A DNA stretch of 5,141 bases. Origin: Pseudomonadota bacterium (GTDB lineage: Bacteria; Pseudomonadota; Alphaproteobacteria; Rhizobiales; Xanthobacteraceae). Position numbers and translations under genes: made by a program. Location of the stretch: assembly GCA_023405565.1 (NCBI GenBank), contig JAEXXW010000350.1, positions 1 to 5,141 on the forward strand, given 5' to 3'. The notes beneath the pieces are model-generated. The model was not told the origin of the DNA and did no database searches. It saw nothing but the letters and a program-made list of their open reading frames with translations. Positions 1 through 5,141 of this stretch are shown here, piece after piece (the stretch's first letter is position 1; each line of letters opens with the position of its first letter).

Positions 1-1616
1 TCTCCGATGCATTCGATATCGGCGAAGACATCTGGTTGCAGGCCGGCAAGACGTCCATTGGCGGCCTGTATAATCACAGAAGCGGAATAGCCCTTGACGG
101 CCGGTTTGGTTTTACACGTCCGGTCGCGTTCAGGCCTGGCGCAAACACAACCGTTTATCTTTCGAAGCTCCCCCTGCACTGGACATCGAATTCCGAGCTT
201 GGGTTCGTGACGGCCGATGATGGCGGCAAGTCCCCGTGGATCACGAGCAACACCGCTCCGTCATCTTACTGGGGCGGATACATGGACGCGGGCGATTGGG
301 ACCGGCGCATCGACCATATCGATGTCAGTATCCTGATGCTCGACGTGTTTGAAAGCTCACCCGATTCGATGAAAGCCGTTGCGCTTGGTATCCCGAAATC
401 AAGTGAGCTGCTCGATCATGAGCTTTACGCAGACCTCGATGACCTGCCCGATATCCTGCACGAGGCCATCTGGACGCTTGATTTTTTTCGCCGCCTGCAA
501 TTGCCCGATGGCAGCATCCGCGGCGGGATAGAGAGCTCTGCCCATCCGCTGCTTGGTGTCCCGAGCTTTCTGGAACACCTGACCGTATTTGCCTATGCGC
601 CCGACCATATTTCGACATACCGATATATTGGCGGCGCCGCCAAACTGGCAGGCGTTTTGCAAAATCTTGGGAAGGTTCGGGCAGCGGAGGTCTTCCGCCA
701 GAGCGCAATCGATGCTTGGCAGGCCGCCGAACGCATCAACCGTGATCCCGAGCGCTACTATGCCGAAGCCAAGTCCATTGCCGCCGCGAACAGCACTTTT
801 CGTGAGACATCCTGGGAGAGCCGTTCGGCAAAGATCCAGAATGCATCGTCCGAATACCGCGCGGCCGCAGCCGGCGCACTTTTCCGGCTGACCGGCGGGG
901 ACGAATACAGGACGATCTTTGAAGCAGCCTGGCCCGTCCAGAAAAGCCTGTACCGGCATAACGCGGACGGGGCCTGGGAATATTACAAAGCCCAAAGCCC
1001 GACAGCCAATAAGGCGTTGCAGGACCAGATCGCCAAGGCCTTCCAGAGGGAGGCCCAATTAACGGCCAAAGCGCAAGCCGTGGTGGCTTATCCCGCCATG
1101 AAGCATCCCTTCGCACCCATTGGCTGGGGACAGGGGCTGGCGCCGGACTACAACCAGACGCAGACGTTCATTCGGGCTCATCAGATCAGTCGCGACCGGA
1201 ACCTTCTTCGCACCATGCAAGTCGCATCTGCCCAAATTCTCGGAGCCAATCAGGTCGGATTGAGCTTCACCACAGGCCTTGGCAAGAGAAACATCCGCCA
1301 TCCCCTCCACGAAGATCACCGGGCGATGGGCGTGAAGGCACCGGACGGCATCACAATTTACGGCTGGGCCCCCCAATCGCAAACAGCGCACGACTGGATT
1401 TTCGGCCCTTACTGGTCACCGCTGCCTGTCAGCGGGACGAAGGAGAATGCCGAACGCAGAAGGATTTCTCCCAATCGATTCGCTATGCCATTCTATGAAT
1501 ATCTGATCGAGCACCCGCTGCTTGTTATGCAGCAGGAATATACGGTTCAGCAGACGATTGCGACGACCGCTGCCATGTGGCTTTACCTTCACGTTCACGA
1601 CAGAGAACGATCATAA
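1..1616 (+). CDS. Glycoside hydrolase family 9 (endoglucanase-like) protein, 5' end missing
   Basis: The frame is open from base 3 to the TAA at 1614-1616, so the gene enters from the left. The TTG at 36 is an internal Leu codon, not a likely start: the residues just before it (FDIGEDIW) continue smoothly into QAGKTSIGGLYNHRSGIAL, which resembles the linker between the N-terminal Ig-like domain and the (alpha/alpha)6 barrel of CelD-type GH9 enzymes. Numbering from the codon at 36, the barrel carries GGYMDAGDWDRR (residues 80-91). This is the GH9 DAGD motif, with Asp84 and Asp87 as the water-binding and catalytic-base pair. A later block SFTTGLGK...HPLHEDHR (410-429) matches the GH9 His/Arg substrate-binding region in altered form. 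Near the C-terminus Glu501 (QQEYTVQQTI) is the candidate catalytic acid. GH9 enzymes invert and hydrolyse beta-1,4-glucans. Any signal peptide lies off the window. A polymerase gene follows on the same strand, suggesting polysaccharide trimming rather than plant-cellulose feeding (inference). The family is fairly sure, the substrate is not. Confidence 0.85.
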   Translation, partial: SDAFDIGEDIWLQAGKTSIGGLYNHRSGIALDGRFGFTRPVAFRPGANTTVYLSKLPLHWTSNSELGFVTADDGGKSPWITSNTAPSSYWGGYMDAGDWDRRIDHIDVSILMLDVFESSPDSMKAVALGIPKSSELLDHELYADLDDLPDILHEAIWTLDFFRRLQLPDGSIRGGIESSAHPLLGVPSFLEHLTVFAYAPDHISTYRYIGGAAKLAGVLQNLGKVRAAEVFRQSAIDAWQAAERINRDPERYYAEAKSIAAANSTFRETSWESRSAKIQNASSEYRAAAAGALFRLTGGDEYRTIFEAAWPVQKSLYRHNADGAWEYYKAQSPTANKALQDQIAKAFQREAQLTAKAQAVVAYPAMKHPFAPIGWGQGLAPDYNQTQTFIRAHQISRDRNLLRTMQVASAQILGANQVGLSFTTGLGKRNIRHPLHEDHRAMGVKAPDGITIYGWAPQSQTAHDWIFGPYWSPLPVSGTKENAERRRISPNRFAMPFYEYLIEHPLLVMQQEYTVQQTIATTAAMWLYLHVHDRERS

Positions 1617-1790
1617 TCCGAAGAGCATTTGCGTGACTGCGGCGACAGGAGCGATCCGGATCGGCAAATCCCGAAATGAAGAGGCCGTATGGCCCGATAG
1701 CACAGGACGCGCCACCCGGCTGACGATGCACAGACCTCATGCAACATCGCGCTCACAAAAGCCTGCCGCCTTCTGGATGAGCCGGCTTCC
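1617..1790. other. Spacer between the GH9 gene and the polymerase gene
   Basis: This 174-base stretch separates two genes on the same strand. I see no convincing sigma70 promoter and no hairpin followed by a T-run. It holds a 12-base perfect palindrome, CGATCCGGATCG, at 1652-1663. It also holds a small reading frame of 22 codons (ATG at 1726, TGA at 1792-1794) whose stop overlaps the ATG of the next gene as ATGA. The polymerase frame itself is closed upstream by a TAG at 1698-1700 and has no ATG, GTG or TTG between that stop and 1791. The length would allow a promoter for the polymerase gene, but none can be pointed to. Confidence 0.4.
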
Positions 1791-3113
1791 ATGAAATTTA
1801 TCGCGCTTGCCATCGGCATTATCGGGATTGTGCCCCTCTCCCTTCTTCTCCGAAGCAATCCCGGCCTTCGCGACAAAGTCTGGCTCCTGCTGGGCATCAT
1901 GCCCTTCATGCTGGTTGTCACTCCATTCATGAGTATCGCGATCGTCACGTGGGATCAGATCTGGTTCAGCTATGTTCCAGGCTTTCAGATCACGGTGATC
2001 GATCTGATCGCGGTCGCCCTATTCTTCTCTGTCAAGAACAAGAAAGTGAGCATTCACTACCAGCTCCCCTTCATCCTTTATCTGACGGCGATCTCCCTTT
2101 CCGTGCTCCAGGCCGAGAAGCCCCCCGCGGCCATTTTCTATGTCTGGCAATTCATACGGATGTATTTCTTTGCGATCGTGGTCGCAAAAGGCTGCACCGA
2201 GCAAAACACCGCCAACCAATTGATGAAAGGGCTCGCCATCGGCCTCGGCATTCAGGCGGTCACCGTGTTCTGGCAGAAATTCGGACTTCACATTGTCGAG
2301 CCCTCCGGCACTTTCGTGCACCGAAACACCTTGGGTTTGATCATTCACATGGTCGTCTTCCCGCACTTTGCCCTCTATCTGGCCGGGCAACGGCAGATCC
2401 AGTACGTCCTGACTCCCATGATGGGCCTCGCCATAGCTGCGCTTATCGCCTCACGCGCCGCACTTGGATTCTCGCTTTTCGGGTTCGCGACGACCTATCT
2501 TCTTTCACTGGCACGCAGACCTTCCAGCTGGAAGGTGTTGATGGGCCTTGCAGGCGTTGTTGTTGTCGCTATCGCTGCCCCTATCGCTCACACCTCGCTG
2601 GAGCGCAGGTTCGACGCCGCGCCGCTCATGGACGACGAATACGACGAACGCGCCGCATTCAACCGCACTGCGGTCTCCATCCTTTCGGCTAACCCCTTCG
2701 GGGTCGGCGTCAATCACTACTCATACATCGGTAAAAATCATGGCTACTCCGTCAGCAACGGTGTCGCGCCAATCGAAGGAAGCCTGAACAACACGGTTCA
2801 TAACGCCTACCTGCTTGCCGGTGCGGAAGCTGGCTATTTCGGGATGATGTCCTTCATCATCTTGACACTCTACCCTCTGTTCATCGCGTTGAAATACGCC
2901 CTGATATCGAACAGAAGAGATTTGCGCGGAGACCTGCTTCTCGGTCTGGCCGTCGCGATGATGACCGCTTATGCCCATTCATTCTTCGAATACATCATCG
3001 TCATCAAGGAAGTTCAGTATGTGCTGATGATTACCTTTGGCATGACATTCGGTGTCGCACATCAGATCAAGATCCAGCGAACGACAAACGGTCCGGGCGC
3101 AAGCACACTTTAA
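1791..3113 (+). CDS. Wzy/O-antigen ligase-like polysaccharide polymerase, inner membrane
   Basis: The 440-residue product is a polytopic membrane protein with about 11-13 hydrophobic segments (roughly 2-20, 30-55, 66-82, 92-107, 114-132, 143-162, 178-198, 205-222, 223-240, 248-266, 345-370, 380-395, 405-425). One large hydrophilic loop lies at about 268-340, the layout of Wzy polymerases and WaaL-type ligases (O-antigen ligase/Wzy_C superfamily). Family-like features are SRAALG (221-226) at the end of a membrane segment, NRTAVSILSANPFGVGVNHY (291-310) and VHNAYLLAGAEAGYFG (336-351), whose His337 sits where the loop re-enters the membrane. Such proteins join lipid-linked repeat units, or transfer a glycan to an acceptor, on the periplasmic side. 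The ATG at 1791 is preceded by GGATGAG at 1775-1781, a weak ribosome site 9 bases upstream. No earlier standard in-frame start exists after a stop at 1698-1700. Next to GH9, glycosyltransferase and SGNH genes, an exopolysaccharide polymerase is more likely than an LPS ligase, but sequence alone cannot separate them. Confidence 0.82.
   Translation: MKFIALAIGIIGIVPLSLLLRSNPGLRDKVWLLLGIMPFMLVVTPFMSIAIVTWDQIWFSYVPGFQITVIDLIAVALFFSVKNKKVSIHYQLPFILYLTAISLSVLQAEKPPAAIFYVWQFIRMYFFAIVVAKGCTEQNTANQLMKGLAIGLGIQAVTVFWQKFGLHIVEPSGTFVHRNTLGLIIHMVVFPHFALYLAGQRQIQYVLTPMMGLAIAALIASRAALGFSLFGFATTYLLSLARRPSSWKVLMGLAGVVVVAIAAPIAHTSLERRFDAAPLMDDEYDERAAFNRTAVSILSANPFGVGVNHYSYIGKNHGYSVSNGVAPIEGSLNNTVHNAYLLAGAEAGYFGMMSFIILTLYPLFIALKYALISNRRDLRGDLLLGLAVAMMTAYAHSFFEYIIVIKEVQYVLMITFGMTFGVAHQIKIQRTTNGPGASTL
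2519..2536. repeat. 18-base perfect palindrome inside the polymerase gene
   Basis: ACCTTCCAGCTGGAAGGT is identical to its reverse complement across all nine base pairs, and pairing stops at 2518/2537 (G/G). It overlaps the codons for residues 243-249 (RPSSWKV), in the short loop between two membrane segments. There is no loop between the arms, so it would act as a dyad binding site or a cruciform rather than an RNA hairpin with a normal loop. No function is shown. Confidence 0.4.
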
Positions 3114-3116
3114 CCC

Positions 3117-3150
3117 GTCGTGAAACGACCAGGACCGCTGACTGCGTCAG
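3117..3150. terminator. Two short hairpins in the convergent gap, possible weak terminator
   Basis: Between the two converging genes lie two 5-base-pair stems, each with a 3-base loop: GTCGT-GAA-ACGAC (3117-3129) and CTGAC-TGC-GTCAG (3138-3150). The second runs into the stop codon of the minus-strand gene at 3147-3149. Neither is followed by a T-run on either strand, so they do not look like classical intrinsic terminators. The position, 4 bases after the polymerase stop, is the only other support. Confidence 0.22.
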
Positions 3151-4352
3151 GAGCGAGGATGAGCCGCCGCGCCAAAGGGATTTTCAGGTCCATCGGCGGA
3201 AAAGAGCCGGTACCATTGAAACGCCAGTCGTGCGCCAAGGTATAATGAAGCGAAAAAGCCTCGCTCTCCACGCCAGCCTGTTGCGACTTCGTATCTCAGA
3301 TACCTCCACAAGAATGTTTTTCGAACGTAATCGCGACAGTCCTGAAGCGACATGACGGACGGCGGCGCTTTCGCGGCAAATGAGCCGGCGACATCCTGAA
3401 GCACTGCGGCCTGCTCAGGAGACACATCCGCTGGATGCCATGCGCCATGTGGAGATATGCCGGACAGGAATGCGAATGTGACCAATGCCACATAATATTT
3501 TCCCAACCGCGTGAGATGCACATCATCGGCAACAAGGCTGTCCACCGTCGCACGAACGCTTTCACGCGTGATGCCGGGCACGCCTTGCGATTGGGTTGCA
3601 CGCTCGATCAGGTCCGCAAGGGCAAGCGCTACGGGAATAAACCTTATCCTGCCGCGTCTTCCGTCAGACGAAATCGCAGCATTGGTCTGCTCCACAATAC
3701 AACGCCATACCGGATCCGCCGCACGCTCATAGGCGATCCAACCACGAGGATCGTTCTTGTTGTCTATAGACAGCCAGGGCTCATAGAAGAATGTCGTCCC
3801 GTTCGGGTTTTGGGCGATGAAGCGATCGTGAAAGTCACGCAAATAGCGCGGCGTTTCGTTCCACACCAGGGATATGAGAACGCTATGCTGTTCCGTGATG
3901 AGCAAGGCGTCATACGGCTTGTCGGGATGCCCTTCTGGCCGGCGTAACTCATCAAGAACACTGACGGCTCGATCTGCCTGGGTCAGACCTTTTGTATAAC
4001 CGGACCATGACTGCCCTTCCGTATCGTCCCCGAAACTACGGCGCTTGATCGAAGACCCCTCAAGATACTGCCTCCTCCAAATGAACGGATGCCCGAGGCT
4101 TGAGGCAATGGCAGCCAGATCGGACGGAATCGGATCAGATAAAAGGCTATGGCCCGAAATAAACACTCTCTCTGGCGCCGCCATCTGCCTCCCGGTCTTC
4201 AAAAAGGATGATCGATCTGCTTCATTTTGCGCCATAGACTGTGAGACGCTCAGTGTCACGAACAACCCGGCAATTATAAAAGCCGGTCGCAACCACCCAC
4301 CAACGCGATGCCATCCTGGACGACCGTCGGCTCTATCGAGACGAGCATGCAT
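3147..4352 (-). CDS. Secreted SGNH/GDSL-hydrolase-like protein, putative polysaccharide acyl esterase or transferase
   Basis: I chose the ATG at 4352, giving 401 residues. The frame continues upstream to an ATG at 4484, but that start would overlap the glycosyltransferase gene by 83 bases and bury the signal peptide. From 4352 the protein opens with a basic stretch, a hydrophobic core (about 23-38) and a likely signal-peptidase site after SMA (39-41), so it is probably exported. The mature part shows an SGNH pattern: FISGHSLLSD (64-73) as block I with Ser69 as candidate nucleophile, EGSS (98-101) as a possible block II Gly, and DDVHLTRLGKYY (276-287) as block V with Asp276 and His279. Block I reads GHS instead of the usual GDS, and no clear block III Asn is visible. 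About 120 residues follow the catalytic His. SGNH proteins in polysaccharide loci add or remove acetyl or other acyl groups, which is the likely role here by context. A 49-base gap to the upstream glycosyltransferase suggests one transcript. No close named relative was recognised. Confidence 0.72.
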   Translation of the reverse strand: MHARLDRADGRPGWHRVGGWLRPAFIIAGLFVTLSVSQSMAQNEADRSSFLKTGRQMAAPERVFISGHSLLSDPIPSDLAAIASSLGHPFIWRRQYLEGSSIKRRSFGDDTEGQSWSGYTKGLTQADRAVSVLDELRRPEGHPDKPYDALLITEQHSVLISLVWNETPRYLRDFHDRFIAQNPNGTTFFYEPWLSIDNKNDPRGWIAYERAADPVWRCIVEQTNAAISSDGRRGRIRFIPVALALADLIERATQSQGVPGITRESVRATVDSLVADDVHLTRLGKYYVALVTFAFLSGISPHGAWHPADVSPEQAAVLQDVAGSFAAKAPPSVMSLQDCRDYVRKTFLWRYLRYEVATGWRGERGFFASLYLGARLAFQWYRLFSADGPENPFGAAAHPRS

Positions 4353-4401
4353 CCGATCGATCTCACATTCCACCGTTTCCGTCGATTGCCGGATCGACCG
4401 G

Positions 4402-5141
4402 CTACCGCACCTGCTCGACGAGCTTTGCAGAATCTCCACCTGCATTGCGGGAAACCGCATTACTATGGTTACGCGCCCAGACATCGTATTGCTGTCTGTT
4501 CAGACGTTCGGTCGCGCGTTTTTTTCCCAACAGAAGACAGGCATACTGATATCTGCGCAGGAACGCCCGAAAATCGCCATCGTCGTATCGCGGCTTATTG
4601 GTGATCATGGAACGGAAATAGCCCCACAGCATTCCCATCCCGCCGACGAAATACGGAGGGCGTGTCATCCGATAGAGGCCGCTGGCAAGCATATATAGCG
4701 GCGTTGTTCCCATGAACCACTGCCCTGCCCCGTGGCGAACGCGGCCTGTCCACCAGCTGATATGGCTCGATCCCATCGGCCGCAGATGGTGAAAACGGAT
4801 GGCGGGCTCGTCCCAGCTGCACGCATACCAGCCGTACATCCGGCAGCGATGGGAATCGACGGCGTCCCAGGTTAGAACACGAATGAATCCGCCAATTTCC
4901 TCCCAGGCCGATCGCCGGTAGAACTTGATCATTCCGACCGACGTCTCTTCGCCACACGCCTCACTGACCATCGCGCCGTTCGGCGCCTGGAAGTAAGGCG
5001 ATCCACTGCACGTCGCAAGCCGCGGCTCGGCCCGCATGCGACGAATGATCTCTTCGAAGTATCCGTGCGGTATGTCGAGATCCAGATCAAGCTTGCAAAT
5101 GAATTCGAATTGTTCCCATTCATCGCGACTGATCGCATCGA
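4402..5141 (-). CDS. Glycosyltransferase family 2, exopolysaccharide type, 5' end missing
   Basis: The minus-strand frame is open from the right edge to its stop at 4402-4404. The 245 visible residues are the C-terminal part, and the ATG at 5037 is internal because the conserved DXD region lies before it. Numbering from the edge, KLDLDLDIPHGYFEEI (16-31) contains the metal and nucleotide-sugar binding Asp motif of GT-A fold family 2 enzymes. MIKFYRRSAWEEIGGF (70-85) and WDAVDSHRCRMYGW (91-104) follow, the latter holding Asp residues in the place of the usual acceptor-side ED motif. HHLRPMGSS (117-125) closes the catalytic domain. No clear transmembrane segment is seen, so this is probably a cytoplasmic or peripheral enzyme adding a sugar from a nucleotide donor to a lipid-linked repeat unit. 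The nucleotide-binding N-terminus is off the window. It lies 49 bases upstream of the SGNH gene on the same strand. Donor and acceptor cannot be inferred. Confidence 0.85.
   Translation of the reverse strand, partial: DAISRDEWEQFEFICKLDLDLDIPHGYFEEIIRRMRAEPRLATCSGSPYFQAPNGAMVSEACGEETSVGMIKFYRRSAWEEIGGFIRVLTWDAVDSHRCRMYGWYACSWDEPAIRFHHLRPMGSSHISWWTGRVRHGAGQWFMGTTPLYMLASGLYRMTRPPYFVGGMGMLWGYFRSMITNKPRYDDGDFRAFLRRYQYACLLLGKKRATERLNRQQYDVWARNHSNAVSRNAGGDSAKLVEQVR

Noticed and set aside
399..1058. 219-codon open frame on the minus strand inside the GH9 gene
   Set aside because: It lies entirely opposite a gene with clear family motifs. Its Cys- and Gly-rich product has no recognisable domain, and it is best seen as an antisense shadow of GC-rich codons.
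1652..1663. 12-base perfect palindrome CGATCCGGATCG in the spacer
   Set aside because: This length is not surprising in 5 kb, and it has no loop, T-run or paired copy, so it was not called as an operator or terminator.
1949..2692. 247-codon open frame on the plus strand inside the polymerase gene
   Set aside because: It overlaps the membrane protein in another frame. The product is full of Arg, His and Pro with no domain-like pattern, typical of an out-of-frame reading of a GC-rich gene.
2691..2703. ACCCC-TTC-GGGGT hairpin in the polymerase gene
   Set aside because: It is short, lies in the middle of the coding sequence over the conserved NPFGVG codons and lacks a T-run, so it is probably a by-product of codon use.
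3435..3947. 170-codon plus-strand frame opposite the SGNH gene
   Set aside because: It is opposite a better-supported coding region with SGNH blocks and a signal peptide. It has no motifs or convincing ribosome site.
4045..4698. 217-codon plus-strand frame spanning the SGNH and glycosyltransferase genes
   Set aside because: It runs antisense across the junction of two supported genes and shows no recognisable domain.

Overview
The window reads as part of a chromosomal (or large-plasmid) locus for making an extracellular or capsular polysaccharide in a proteobacterium. The moderately GC-rich coding DNA, weak Shine-Dalgarno sites and kinds of proteins suggest an alphaproteobacterium, perhaps of the Rhizobiales type. 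That taxonomic guess rests on style rather than on a diagnostic marker. No RNA genes, insertion sequences, CRISPR arrays or phage genes were seen.

Layout: two genes on the + strand face two genes on the - strand. On the + strand are (1) a glycoside hydrolase family 9 (GH9) protein, cut by the left edge (1-1616), and (2) after a 174-base spacer, a polytopic membrane protein of the Wzy/O-antigen ligase type (1791-3113). A 33-base convergent gap holding two short hairpins follows. On the - strand, transcribed right to left, are (3) a family 2 glycosyltransferase cut by the right edge (4402-5141) and, 49 bases downstream of it, (4) a secreted SGNH/GDSL-like protein (3147-4352).

How they may work together (inference): the glycosyltransferase adds a sugar to a lipid-linked repeat unit in the cytoplasm, the Wzy-like protein polymerises or ligates units at the periplasmic face, the GH9 protein trims or releases a beta-glucan-like polymer, and the SGNH protein adds or removes acyl groups on it. 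Family assignments are fairly secure from motifs. The polymer, the exact substrates and the linkage between the genes are not shown by the sequence. I found no clearly new system. The points most worth a second look are the pairing of a GH9 glycanase with a polymerase, the divergent active-site regions of the GH9 and SGNH proteins, the long C-terminal extension of the SGNH protein, and an 18-base perfect palindrome inside the polymerase gene.
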